From: Shinisaurus crocodilurus
Lineage: Eukaryota > Chordata > Lepidosauria > Squamata > Shinisauridae
DNA: 64,000 nucleotides
Direction of reading: 5' to 3'
NCBI GenBank assembly: GCA_021292165.1
Contig: CM037876.1
Coordinates: 311,190,492-311,254,491 of the forward strand
Positions 21,957 through 32,879 of the stretch are shown here, one piece after another. Position 1 is the first letter of the stretch. Every line of letters begins with the position of its first letter. The translations under genes were made by a program, and so were the position numbers. A model generated the notes under the pieces. The model was given only the letters and a program-made list of their open reading frames with translations. It was not told the origin of the DNA and did no database searches.

Positions 21957-22770
21957 AAAGAACAGGTTGCTTACCTGTAACTGTGGTTCCCTTTTGCCTT
22001 CTTGGCCTCCTTTTTGTGCCTGTGGCGCTCGGCGTCTTCACCCTTTGAATGGGCCTTTTGGGCTAATTTCTTTGCCGAGGCGAAAGAAATGTACGCCCAG
22101 GTGTTGGTGGAGCCTCCATGGCTTGCATCTGATGGGGTGGAGTGACCAGAGGAGCGGTTGGTGGCAGTTCAGTCACGGAGGCTGAGGCCTCTAGAGCCTT
22201 GTGCCAAAGGAGCGCCTTCATGCAGTCCACCCTGTGTCTATGGGCCTGGCGTGTGAAAGCCTGGCAGTGGGGGCACGCTTCCAGCACGTGCCCCTCACCA
22301 AGGCAGAGGAGGCAAAAAGAATGTCCATCCGTGGGCGGTAATTTTGCACCACACTTCTTCTCACACTTCCCGAACACTGCTTTTAGAGGCATTGCCTCAG
22401 AAAGAAAAAAAAAGAGCCTACACAGCCCGCAAAGGAGATAAATAAAAATATAATATAAAGACGGACGAGCGATAGTAAGAGATATAGCTAAGAATAAAAA
22501 AAAGAATAAAAAATAGAATTATTCTCTCAGCCTAACAAACGCACTTGAACGGATCGAGCAGAAGTTCCCTACGTTGTGCCACAATGGCGGTCGAAGAGGA
22601 ACTGAGGGTTCGGACGGGAACCCTCGTGGACATGCTCAGTGAGACGGTGGGGGAGGGGTTCCCACCCGATTTTCCTCAGCTTTAGAACTTTCCGATTAAT
22701 CTCTGCACAGGCACAGAGACCATATGGTCTCCGCGCAGAGCACATAGACCACGAAGAAGAAGCTCCTTAT
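21957..22770 (-). mobile_element. DIRS-like retrotransposon fragment with gag-like ORF
   Basis: A minus-strand frame (22063-22392, 109 aa) starts MPLKAVFGKCEKKCGAKLPP and has a cysteine/histidine pattern (C-x3-C near residues 10-14, FCLLCLGEGH, LEACPHC) like gag-type proteins of vertebrate DIRS elements. 21957-21995 (aacaggttgcttacctgtaa) and 22720-22765 (gcacatagaccacgaagaag) resemble DIRS terminal repeats. The reverse transcriptase and tyrosine recombinase are absent, so it is a deleted or non-autonomous copy. Family call from memory of motifs only. Confidence 0.55.
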
Positions 22771-23495
22771 GCAGTCACCTCAGTTTCTTTCGATGCTTCC
22801 AGTTTTTCTTGCTCACTTGAATGGTTTGCGATTGTGGCGTCAATATTTCACTTTTAAGAAACGCCTACCCATCTTGAGTATTTCTACCCATGGGATTGCA
22901 CCCAGTATTTCTTTTACATTTTTCAAATCACCTTTTATAAAGTCCAGGGTGCAAGTCTGTCTATGCTCAGCTTTCCTTTTCCTCAATATCATAAATCCCA
23001 AGATGACAGAGTTACTTTCACCCAAGATCCCTACTACCGGTACTTCATCATCAACCAGTTCTTCCCTGTTGGTGAAGATCAGGTCTAGGATAGCTGCTCC
23101 CCTTGTCTCTTCTACCACCTTCTGGAAGATGAAATTGTCAGCAAAGCAAGTCAGCAATTTATTAGTCATTTCATTTTTAGCAGTTTGACTTCCAACAGAT
23201 ATCAGGGTAACTGACATCTCCCATTACTACTGTGTTTCTCCTCTTTGAAAATTGGTTAACCTGATCTAGGAAAAACAAGGAAGAGTCTTGTGGCACTTTA
23301 AAGACATATATACATATATATATATATTCTGGCATAAGCATTTGTGAACACTGTTCACCACCAGATGCATGAAGTGTTACTCTCATATTGGCAGATTTAT
23401 ATACACATGTTGTGGCGCATGGGGGAGGGGAGAAGTAAATTGCATTGTCAGAGGGAACTGAAATGCAAAAAAGTACAGACAGTCATGATTACCTT

Positions 23496-24206
23496 TTGGA
23501 ACAGAATTTTTGAAGAAATATCAGAAATTATTGGTATTACTTTAGAGGTCTGTCCTAAATTAGCATTGCTTTCAATAATGGAGAAGGTGGCTTGTTCTCA
23601 TGATGTCAAAGAATTAATTGTTATTTATTTATTTATTTATTTATTTATTATATTTATACCCCACCTTTTTCCCTGCAAGGAACCCAAGGCGGCTTACTTA
23701 CATAATCCTCCTCTTCTCCATTTTATCCTCACAACAACCCTTGTGAGGTAGGTTAGGCTGAGAGTCGGTGACTGGCCCAAAGTCACCCAGTGAGTTTCAT
23801 GGCTGAGCGGGGACTAGAACCCGGATTTATTAACGGCGGGTAGATTAATGATAGCAAGGAAATGGAAAATTCAAGTTCAACAAGTTTTTTCTATTACTGA
23901 TTGGTATGAGGAGGTGTGGGATGTGGCCTTAAATGATAAGTTAATTTGTAATATCAAATGCAAAAGGGGACAATTAAAGAAAAATCATTTTAAGGATATT
24001 TGGGGATTGTTTTTAGATTATGTTTTAGTAGAGGGAAAGGGGAGTGCACCATGTCAAGATTTGATGTATTTCTGGAATTTAGGATAAAAATGGATTATAG
24101 CGATAATAAGTATTTCTTGGTCCCATAGTGATGGGAGCACTGTATTAGTTGTATGCATTTTATTTGTTTTATTGTTTGATAAAAATTTAAATATATATTT
24201 TTTAAA
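23496..24206 (+). mobile_element. L1 LINE 3' end, 5'-truncated
   Basis: Plus-strand codons of the L1 ORF2 C-terminus: FWNRIFEEISEIIGITLEVC, then MEKVACSHDVKELIV, interrupted by a SINE, then LLTAGRLMIARKWKIQVQQV and EEVWDVALNDKLICNIK. A 15-bp duplication agtcRtgattacctt flanks it (23481-23495 and 24207-24221, one mismatch), typical of target-primed reverse transcription. It lies in the Penelope-like element. Confidence 0.82.
23622..23826 (-). mobile_element. Sauria-type SINE, 5'-truncated, inside L1
   Basis: (ATTT)n tail, ATACCCCACCTTTTTCCCTG, body with CCTCACAACAACCC, and B-box complement near 23810. It ends at 'ggactagaacccgg', lacking the A-box head. L1 codons resume immediately after. Confidence 0.88.
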
Positions 24207-24255
24207 AGTCGTGATTACCTTAACAGTTGCCATTCACAAAACGTGGTTGGATGAT

Positions 24256-24565
24256 CATCATCATCAGGCGATCACTCGTGACCGAGTAAGATTGTCTTCC
24301 GGGATAAAAGGAGGAAATTCTAAAGAAGATTGTGTAGACTCTAGCGATGGGTCCGTAAGTGACTGTGGAGGCCAATTCTAGATCCACACAGCTTCCCACA
24401 GTGAGGACACAGGTTACCAGATAGAAGATGGTCCTGTAAAGGATTCATTTGACGTGCTTTTCGCTTAGCACGTTTCTCCCTTTCACCTTGCACTCGGGCT
24501 TCTTCAAAGTCCATGGAACCTTTGTGAAAGGCCAACCTCCATTTAGATCGTTCATGGGCCAGAGC
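24256..24565 (-). mobile_element. 5'-truncated YADD LINE copy
   Basis: Same 3' end as 11290-11660, near-identical through the finger and basic segments, ending at cgttcatgggccagagc. Inserted in the Penelope-like element. Confidence 0.88.
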
Positions 24566-25153
24566 CCATTAACATATGTAGTGTGATTTAAAAGCAAAAA
24601 CAAAAAACTTTGTCCCTCCTTGTTAGGTTCACAGGAAATAGAGTTGAATTTCTTGATGAATTCCAACTTCAGTCATTTCACATTCCTATCTGTCTTTGAA
24701 ATTCCTTTGTTCAAGAATGTCCACCTTAAGGTAATTGACAAGAGTGTCCCAGGAGATTGCAATGTCGTAGTCGTGTCCCCCCACTGGTTCCTGAATCTTG
24801 CCGTTCCAGATTTGTGTGCATTTCTTATTTTCCGTAGAGACTGCTGGCTTGTTTGTCCTGTGTGGACTGTGGTAGGGCATTGCTGGCCAATGATGGCATA
24901 AAGCACATTGGAAGATGAGCAGGTGTATGAAGCCCTGATGTTGTAGGTGGCGTTTATTAGCATCATCCAAGCCTTCTGCCTGGGGCCTGTAGAGACTTCT
25001 ACTACAACAATATCACTATTATTTCCACTCTCCTTTTACTTTTCCCAAATGCTCTCAACTGGCCTTCCATGTTCAGATTCATGGATTTCATCACATGGGT
25101 GCACATCCTTTATGTATAATGCTACTCCGCCTCCCTTTCTATTTGGTCTATTC

Positions 25154-25846
25154 CAGGGGTCTTCAAACTAAGGCCCGCGGGCCACATCCGGCCCGCCTTG
25201 CCTTTTTATCCGGCCCGCCGGCTGATTGGCGGAACCAGACTTTTTTTTAACTCTTTCGCTTCAAGCGCCGATTCTTTTAATTCTTTTCCATAATATGGAA
25301 AAAATTAGTGGTGGTGTTTTACCTCTTATGTATGAGCTGATGTAGCTAAGTCAGATTTCTAATGTTTCAAAAATGCTACTTTGGATTGAAGCAGAGCATG
25401 CTCGTTTGTGTGATGGCAAAAACAAAAGTATATTCGTGTTAGGCATGAAACAATTGTGCAACTATATATGTAAAAATACCACCAGCCCTGCCAGGAGTAT
25501 TCATTAATATTCCCCCTTCTTCCCTCCCCATTCCTTTTTCCTTGTGTGTCGTGTCTTTTTGGATTGTAAGCCTGCGGGGCAGGGACTGTCTTGTTAATTG
25601 CTGTAAACCGCCCAGAGAGCTTCGGCTATTGGGCAGTATAAAAATGAAATAAATAAATAAATAAATAAAATAACTTTCCATTTAAGGGGGGAAAAAAATT
25701 CACTCCTATCAAGTAAAAAAAAAGGACCCGGGTCCATTTTTTTTAACTTGATCCATTCGTTCATATTTTTTTCAAACTAGTCCAGCCCCCCAACAGTCTG
25801 AGGGACAATGAACTGGCCCCCTGTTTAAAAAGTTTGAGGACCCCTG
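25154..25846. mobile_element. hAT element (CAGGGGTCTTCAAACT ends)
   Basis: Inverted ends CAGGGGTCTTCAAACTAAGG and AGTTTGAGGACCCCTG. Exact 8-bp duplication gtctattc at 25146-25153 and 25847-25854. Contains CCGCGGGCCACATCCGGCCC as in Charlie-like hATs. An L2/CR1-type 3' tail (25555-25670, cgcccagagagcttcggcta, then AAAT repeats) sits inside it. It interrupts CR1. Confidence 0.93.
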
Positions 25847-26263
25847 GTCTATTCCCTTTGAATAATCAATATGCTTCAATCCCCACATTCCAGTCACGAG
25901 TCTCACCCCATCAGATTTACAGTAATGCCCATTAATAGCGCCTTTTAAATCATACTTGCTCTTGTGCATTACTTTTCCAAGTTCACCCTGTTGGTATTTC
26001 CCATACTGTGTGCATTGCCATAGACGCCGCCATGAGTTGTACACACTGATCACTCCCTCCCTTGCTCTTTTTCCTTGCATTTTATTTATTTATTTATTTA
26101 TTTACAGCAGTTATACGCCTGCCCATTAGCCAAAAAGGTTCCCAGAGTGGCTTACAAAGATAAGTAGTATGACGATTACTGCCCATTGCTTTCAGTGACA
26201 TCACCAAGGCCAGACCACCGGGTGGAAGTCTGAGGCCCTGCAGTTCCGAGGCCATCCCAACTA

Positions 26264-26511
26264 CAGTCGTGCCTTGGATTGAGAGCATAATTCGTTCCGG
26301 AAACGTGCTTGTAATCCAAAACATTCTTATATCAAACGAAATCCCCCCCCAAAAAAAATTGTACAGAGATTTTTAATTTAAGCCGTACTACAGTACTTGT
26401 ATTGCAAGACGTCGCTTTGTATATCAAGTAATAAATAAATAAATATTTAAAAATTTGCTTGTCTTGCCAAACGCTCTCAAACCAAGTTACTTGCAATCCA
26501 AGGTATTACTG
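26264..26511. mobile_element. Tigger/mariner-type MITE
   Basis: Inverted ends CAGTCGTGCCTTGGATTGAG and AATCCAAGGTATTACTG, each flanked by TA (26262-26263, 26512-26513). Relative of 18138-18391 in reverse order. Confidence 0.83.
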
Positions 26512-26513
26512 TA

Positions 26514-27356
26514 TAATCTCCCCCCCACCCCATACTTTTTCTCCCCCATGGCTCTCCACTTGCTCTCACCCCACCTGAGCTATTTTTTCTTCTTCCCTCT
26601 GCCCATTGGCACGGTTTTCGCTCAGCCCCCTTTTCTCCCCCCCCCACTTTCTTTTAAGTTTTAAAACTGCTCAGAGACACCCTGCGGAAGAAGCTGCAGC
26701 CGTGCCTGCCATCTTCGTTTCCTGAGGTGGCCTCACGGGCGCAGAGGCGTGCTGGGGAAATTTAAAAATGCTGGGCGCAATTGCAGCTTCACTCTGCAGC
26801 ACTTCTGAACTCTGGTAAAAGTTAAAACAAAAAAGAGAGGGGAAAATGTGCCACCACTGCCCGATGAGGGGAAGAGTAAGTGGAGAGAGAGCGCGAGAGT
26901 GCGAGAGCACCGAGGTGGAGGTAGGCATGGAAGAACATTGGGGAGGGGAGGAAGGAAGAGCACGGCAAGAGAAAGAGTGCTGTGGCAGGGAAAGGAGGGT
27001 GGAAGAGCGTGGCAGGGGAGTGAAACGAGGACGTGGGGAACGTGCTGCCCAGGAGTGTGTGTGCATCTTGCCCCTCAACCTTGGTGGTGCCCATTGATTG
27101 TTTTAAATCTGGTCGTTTTAGGGCATGATCCTGTGGATTGCATCCTCACTTCTTGGAAGCCCGTGAACTCAGAGGCTTCCGAGATTCCTATGCCCTGCTG
27201 GCCTGACGTCAGCAGGATGGGAAGAGCAGTGGAGGCGACATTTGCCACCTTGTACTCTGATCTCCTTTATTTGCGCTAGACGGGGCTTATCAGCCCGTTT
27301 AAAGAGGGCACTTTCGGGGGGAGGGAAGGAGGCTTCAGGAGGCTTAGGATAAATCA
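26514..27356. other. Non-coding, pyrimidine- then purine-rich
   Basis: C/T-rich 26520-26660, GC-richer 26670-26720, purine-rich 26880-27010. Open frames arise from composition and lack family features. Confidence 0.4.
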
Positions 27357-27519
27357 TAGATTTCATAGATCATAGAGTTGGAAGGGGCCTACAAGGCCGT
27401 CGAGTCCAACCCCCTGCTCAGTGCAGGAAACTAGAGGAGGGGTCTCCCATCCAAGTAACAACCAGGCTTGATCCTGCTTAGCTTTCCACGCTCAGACAAG
27501 CTGAGCCAGCGTGAGCCAC
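27357..27519 (-). mobile_element. 5S-rRNA-derived SINE with CR1 tail
   Basis: Minus strand: GTGGCTCACGCTGGCTCAGC at the head, AAAGCTAAGCAGGATCAAGC, CTTGGATGGGAGACC (27441-27455), then the CR1-like tail ending CTATGATCTATGAAA at 27357. The best-preserved 5' end of the four copies. Confidence 0.88.
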
Positions 27520-27723
27520 ACATCCTGGCCTCTCCGGTCTGTGTCCCACCCACCGGAATGCCTCTTCCCCCCCCCCTCTGAAGTCGATTTTTTTAACCTC
27601 AGAGAGGCAGCAGGCGCAGTTCTCCCTGTGTTGGCTGCAAGGGGTCAGAGGTCGGATCTCTGACTCCCCCTTCTGAGGTTGAAGCGTGTCTCGGTCCCTC
27701 GGACGCTCGCCTAGAGTCTATAG

Positions 27724-27859
27724 CAGTGGTTCCCAACCTTGGGTCCCCAGATGTTGCTGGACTACAGCTCCCAGAATCCCTTGCCATTAGCCATGCTGGC
27801 TGGGTATGCTGGGAGCTGTAGGCCAGCAACATCTGGGGACCCAAGGTTGGGAAACACTG
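27724..27859. mobile_element. Palindromic hAT MITE (CAGTGGTTCCCAACCTTGGG)
   Basis: Full hairpin with arms of about 60 bp; 8-bp duplication gtctatag / gtctataa (27716-27723, 27860-27867; one mismatch). Confidence 0.92.
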
Positions 27860-27867
27860 GTCTATAA

Positions 27868-30546
27868 GATTGCTGTCTTACTGAATTTTGTTCATTGCTT
27901 GAACTTTTTAGCAAGGCATCCCAACAACAACAACAACAGCAACAACAATTCGTATAAGCACAGCTGCATGGTTTGCCTTCTGGATTTTCTTTTCTGGTCA
28001 AAAATTATTTTACAAGTTGCAAGCTTCTTTTTCTTTCCACCCCTCTGGCCTACAAACAAATGATATAGCCAAATGTTACAATGGACTCTCGCTCACTTGA
28101 CCATATGCTTATTTAATTCCTCACTAATCTTGACTGAATGGTAAAACTGCAGTGGAAAAATGGGGAAAACTGATGTTTGGGGGGATGTGTGTGCGTAGGT
28201 TATCCTTTCCTTTCCCTTCACTCTCTCCCCCACCCGTGGTCCCCACAGTTCATCATCTGTGGAATGGAAGGAAGGACTCACAAGAGAAAACAAGCCATTT
28301 TATTTGCTGTTCTCCATAGGCTTCTTTCTGATGACTTGATCCCTTGGAAAGTGCTGAAAAAAAAGATTATCACATTCCTTTGACAATTTAAATTCAAAAG
28401 GGAAGCTCACTGCTTTCTCTGTCTCTTTCTCAAAAGTGGTGGGGAGGGTATTGTGATTATGATGATGATTATTAACAACCTGCTTTTCTTTACAGAGACA
28501 AGAGCTCAAAGCAGATTATAGTCATACTATAAATACAATGAAACCAATGCAACGAAAATAGCATGCATAATAGAGGCGTCCCCTAGGCAAGAAACCTGCA
28601 AAATTTTGGATAGATGCATGGGCTAAGGAGTGATGATGAATGAAAAACAGTTTAAAACTCACACAAAGTGCAATAGGACAGGGGTGGATGATGGATGTGG
28701 AGCTTACAGTGGCAGAGGCAGAAGGACTTGCAAATCCAGCATTTTTCAAGCAACTACCCAATGCTATACCCTCCCACAGACTCTACAAAAACTCATTTAA
28801 CATTCCTGCTCCTGGGAGAGAGAACTCAAGAGCACTGAACACTGAAATGGTCCTATCTATGATATGTTACTTCAGCATCCATGCCCCAAAGCACTGGGAT
28901 TGGAGAGCCCTGATAAAACCATCCACTGCGATTAGAAGCTAGAGCTGTCAGTCAGAAAACTACCCTCCTCCTTTCCCTCCCCTCTCTCCCTACCCCGGTC
29001 CGGTCTGGTATGGAGAGCTTGTGGGGAAATGTATCCATATTTTTGTAGACACGGTGCCTGGGTCCCTCCGAATCTAAATTGCTAACAAAGCTTCAGGAGG
29101 TTTCAGGTTTCAGGTTCTGTCCGCTTCAGAGGAGCGCTGCTTCAATTCAGACATTTCCAGAATCTGTTCGAATCAGCCCAATTTGGTTCAGGATTTGGGG
29201 TTTGGCTGAGAATACAAAGCACACCCTTAACTGAAATGGAGAGCTGGCAGGGATAACCACTTCTCCCCTATTCCCAATAGAATGTGGTGAATTGCTCTAT
29301 CAATCACTTAAAGAGAAGATGAGTAATCAACTAAAAATTATGTAATTGATGGATAGCCCTGCTTTTTATGTGGTACACATACAGGGACTTGTTCTTGTGT
29401 CTCGAAATGTGTGCGCTCCCAGACTTGCCTTCCCTCCAGATGGGGACTAAAAGAGGGTTGGGTTAGCAGAGCCACTGATTCATGCCGCACCTGGCCACGA
29501 TTCTCCAAATGGTTTCACGGGGAAGGGACAAATCCATGAGGAGGTTTGCCTCAAATGGTGACGTTCTTCAGCCTGCCTGTTCTTCATGCCGTGTTATGTA
29601 GTGTTTGGAAGGAGCGTGGGATTATAAGAGTATGTTGTTACTGCAGCTCCGGTTAGCGGTGTGTGATTGGCTTTGCTGGAAAATATAAAAGTATCGAGTT
29701 TTCCTTCAGGGAAATTGTTTTAATAGATAACAGCATGTTGTACAATGTTTCATCAGTAATATTTGGGCCTAAATTAAGAGCAGTTGCGGGATGGGTTGCC
29801 GATCCTTTCTCGTGATAAAAGGGAAATAGTTCAAGAAATATGGACCAGATGTTACCTTAATCCAGTCCTTATGTAACCGAAGCATATTATGAGACAGTAA
29901 TAATATTCTTTTCTACCTGGTTCTAATTTTCCTGCTCTCAAGCACCCCCTGTGAAAAATAGATTAAACCAACACACATCATTTATGAATCAGCATCAGAA
30001 GGGCTGGAGCTGGGTGTGGAAGTCTCCTAATGCATGGAGGGTGCAGTCATTATGACCCTAGTGCACTTTTAAAAATGCCCCTCTAACGGGTGTTTCAGAA
30101 AGCAGGTCTTGGGGGTGATTTCATTTCTTGCTTTTGGAGGCAAACATTTTGCTCAGCATACGCCTAACACCGTTCCAAATTTGTCATCAACCTTTCGAGG
30201 CTGTAAAGGTTGTTGTTATACAATCCCACAAGTAGGCGAGAAATGAACATTGGCTGGGCCTTTCCACTTGTATAAACAACCAGATTTCTCGCAGCTTCAG
30301 TGGCAGAAGTGCTCTGTCAACTTTCCTTGGGTAGGACCAGATCAAGCCTGAGAATCCTCCGAGGCTGTGTTTGAGAGAGGGGCTTAGCAGGACTGGAGGA
30401 GATGTGAACATGGGCAGAAGAAATGAAGAAGGGAGCACGTCTGAGCGCACGAAAAGTGTATTTTCCTCATAAATGAGGCAGCCTCCCTGTTTGTGAGATC
30501 AGGGTGAAGTCTTTTAAGTCATTGATACCTCTCATTTTGGAAATGT
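27868..30546. other. Unique non-coding stretch (2.7 kb)
   Basis: No gene or clear repeat, apart from an (AAC)n run near 27925-27950. 29580-29790 has AT-rich, motif-like text (ttttaatagataacagcatg) that could be conserved non-coding DNA. 29040-29220 resembles low-copy satellite-like reptile repeats but cannot be named. Confidence 0.35.
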
Positions 30547-30548
30547 AG

Positions 30549-30577
<29 letters not shown>
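30549..30577. repeat. (CA)n microsatellite
   Basis: About 14 dinucleotide units. Confidence 0.95.
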
Positions 30578-30579
<2 letters not shown>

Positions 30580-30612
30580 GCTGCTGAAATGGTGAGACAA
30601 TTGCTTTAGTTC

Positions 30613-30862
30613 AGGGGTGGGCAACTTGTGGCCCTGTTATTGGAACTGCAATACCCATCAGCTCTAGCCAGCCAGCATAGCCAATGTTGAGAGATGATGG
30701 GAATTACAGTCCAACAACATCTGGAGCAGTGTTCTCCAACCTTGGGTCCCCAGATGTTTTTGCCCTACAACTCCCAGCATGCCGGGAGTTGTAGGCCAAA
30801 AACATCTGGGGACCCAAGGTTGGAGAACACTGATCTGGAGGCTACAAATAGCCCACCCCTAC
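30613..30862. mobile_element. Older palindromic hAT MITE interrupted by a younger one
   Basis: Left end CAGGGGTGGGCAACTTGTGG, right end AATAGCCCACCCCTA; the 3' arm is split at 'atctggag' by the element at 30727-30832. Outer duplication not readable. Confidence 0.75.
30727..30832. mobile_element. Palindromic hAT MITE nested in another MITE
   Basis: CAGTGTTCTCCAACCTTGGG to GGAGAACACTG with exact 8-bp duplication atctggag (30719-30726 and 30833-30840), which is part of the older MITE's arm. Confidence 0.93.
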
Positions 30863-31144
30863 AAGTTGAGATGAAAAGATCCTTGCAGCTGTTCCTTTTA
30901 CTTCTGTTTTTCTGTGAGGTGCCATGTGCATCATAATGGTCATCGTTATTAGTGTTCGTGGTCGTCAAGGGAATCTCCTAAAGTGTAGATCAAGATTGCC
31001 TAATCCAGCTTTAAAGATTGAAAGATGGATGTCTCTGTGTACATTTGACCCTAAAAATTGGCGCCTGTTTCTGGAATCGGAATGGACATTTTGGTGCTAA
31101 GACTGCAAGTGAAATGGGGGCATGTGGTGATATCTAGGCCAGCA

Positions 31145-31235
31145 TCCCACACTGTGATACTCTCCAGATACGTTGGACTACAGCTCCTGTTATCCCCAGC
31201 CAACACAATGGAGGGCACCAAGGTAGGGCAGGGGC
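31145..31235. mobile_element. Degraded hAT MITE
   Basis: CTCCAGATACGTTGGACTAC, then GGAGGGCACCAAGGTAGGG; much of the inverse arm is missing. Confidence 0.55.
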
Positions 31236-31588
31236 TGATCTAGGCATTGGGTGGGAAACCACTCCAGAGATCCTTTGCTGTAGGTGTGGTTGTAGGTATG
31301 TGCATCTGTGCTATCTTGTTCAATGTAGTAAGGGCCAAACCAGGCATGACATTAATTGAATGAATGCAATTAATGTGCACATTTTTTTGTTACGTTTATA
31401 GCAGCTGCAGAGAAGGCTATGCAGCCTCGCTCAGACCATGGGGGTGGGGTGGGACTTTTTTCAGAAGCTGTTAGGTGCTGAAGCTCCCATTGGTGCCAAG
31501 GAAGGAAATAGCAGCTTCCAAGAGGTGATTTTTGCTGGGGTTGTGGCAGGGAGAGAGAAAGAGGTAAACTTCCCCCTTCCCACCCCAC

Positions 31589-31987
31589 GCGGAATATCGG
31601 TGGTCAATATAAGAGGTTTAAAGATGTTCATAAGGCTAATCTAAAAAAATGCAATATAAACATCGAAAACTGGGAAGCTCTGGCCCATGAATGATCTAAA
31701 TGGAGGCTGGCCTTTCACAAAGGTTCCATGGACTTTGAAGAAGCCCGAGTGCAAGGTGAAAGGGAGAAACGTGCTAAGCGAAAAGCACGTCAAATGAATC
31801 CTTTACAGGACCATCTTCTATCTGGTAACCTGTGTCCTCACTGTGGGAAGCTGTGTGGATCTAGAATTGGCCTCCACAGTCACTTACGGACCCATCGCTA
31901 GAGTCTACACAAACTTCTTTAGAATTTCCTCCTTTTATCCCGGAAGACAATCTTACTCGGTCACGAGTGATCGCCTGATGATGATGA
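31589..31987 (+). mobile_element. 5'-truncated YADD LINE copy
   Basis: Starts at gcggaatatcggtgg, runs through the basic segment and the C2H2-like finger to the (GAT)n tail. One nonsense change (ATGAATGATC near 31687) breaks the frame relative to 432-1584. Confidence 0.88.
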
Positions 31988-32477
31988 CAGAAGGTATCTT
32001 CAGTGGGAGTTTTCACACATTGAGCCAGCCCAGATTAGGGTCCAGCCCATTTGATTGTCCAGGCTAACCTAAATTGCCATCTCAGTTATTTACACTTTCA
32101 TATGTTCTGACTTTACCATTTGTGGTTGAGGTGATTAACAACAGTACCAAGAACCACAAAACTTCTAAAAATCAACAGTAAAAACAACAACAGTAAAGTA
32201 GTAAAACTGATACCACAATGAGAGTAACAAAAAGATAATGGGCACAATCCACCTGGACATCCATCCCTTTGTGTGCGCTCCATTGAAATGAAATGATAGC
32301 ACGATTGAGCAGCCCCTATTCATTTTCATGGTGCTTCTGTAGGAGAATGTCCAGGGTGATGGCGCCTCAAACAGCCAATATCAGTAACACAGCAATAGGA
32401 AACCATTAACAGCCCAACCCTTCAATGGTTTGCTGGAAGACATGGGCCTTGCATTTACGGTAACTGAAAAAAGATAC

Positions 32478-32557
32478 TAACAGTGCAATCCTATGCAGGT
32501 CTACTCAGAAGTAAGTCCCATTGAGTTCAATAGAATTTACTCCCACATTAGTGTGTA
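32478..32557. mobile_element. Short palindromic element (GCAATCCTATGC type)
   Basis: gcaatcctatgcaggtctac, agtaagtcccattgagttca, then atttactcccac. Family as at 7244, 39953 and 61297. Confidence 0.7.
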
Positions 32558-32696
32558 CAGTGGCTTTCCCTAACTTGGTGCTCTCCAGATGTTTTGGACT
32601 TCAACTCTCATGAGCCCCAGCCAGCATGGTGAATGGTCTGGAATCCTGGGAGTTGTTGTCCAAGACCCCTGGAGGGCACCAGATTGAGGAAGGCTG
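32558..32696. mobile_element. Palindromic hAT MITE
   Basis: CAGTGGCTTTCCCTAACTTG to GATTGAGGAAGGCTG; clear arms, flanking duplication not convincing (agtgtgta / gtatatag). Confidence 0.7.
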
Positions 32697-32743
32697 GTAT
32701 ATAGAATTGCAGTCTGTGGCAGCACACTGAGAAGGGTCTACAC

Positions 32744-32871
32744 CAGGGTTAGGGATCATGTGGCCCTCCAGATGTTGTTGGACTGCAACTCTCATCATTC
32801 CTCACCATTGATTATACTGGTGGGAGTTGCAGTCCCAGAACATCTGGAGGGCCCCGTGTTTCCCACCCCTG
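32744..32871. mobile_element. Palindromic hAT MITE
   Basis: CAGGGTTAGGGATCATGTGG to GTTTCCCACCCCTG, with exact 8-bp duplication gtctacac (32736-32743 and 32872-32879). Confidence 0.9.
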
Positions 32872-32879
32872 GTCTACAC

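Larger units (their letters stand above)
23281..24958 (-). mobile_element. Penelope-like element fragment, multiply interrupted
   Basis: Pieces at 23281-23480, 24222-24255 and 24566-24958. The first holds gagtcttgtggcac and a decayed hammerhead-like segment near 23336-23366; the last holds atgaagccctgatgt. The copy at 35035-35500 has the same order uninterrupted. It sits inside the CR1 endonuclease region. Family call is from recall of these motifs in reptile Penelope-like elements. Confidence 0.55.
22840..26085 (-). pseudogene. CR1 ORF2 endonuclease region, broken by a Penelope-like element and a hAT element
   Basis: Minus-strand pieces in order: GELGKVMHKSKYDL near 25960; RDWNVGIEAY, a stop, LFKGNRPNRKGGGVALYIK at 25130-25150 and 25855-25920; DEIHESEHGRPVESIWEK near 25050-25100; then FLDQVNQFSKRRNTVVMGDV and SYPDICWKSNC at 23170-23280; DNFIFQKVVEETRGAAILDL and IFTNREELVDDE at 23020-23150. 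These are the CR1 apurinic-type endonuclease motifs. Frameshifts and stops show it is dead. Interruptions: 23281-24958 and 25154-25846. Confidence 0.75.

Noticed and set aside
26670..27279. Overlapping frames of 76-143 codons
   Set aside because: Purine/pyrimidine-biased sequence read in several frames; low-complexity residues only.
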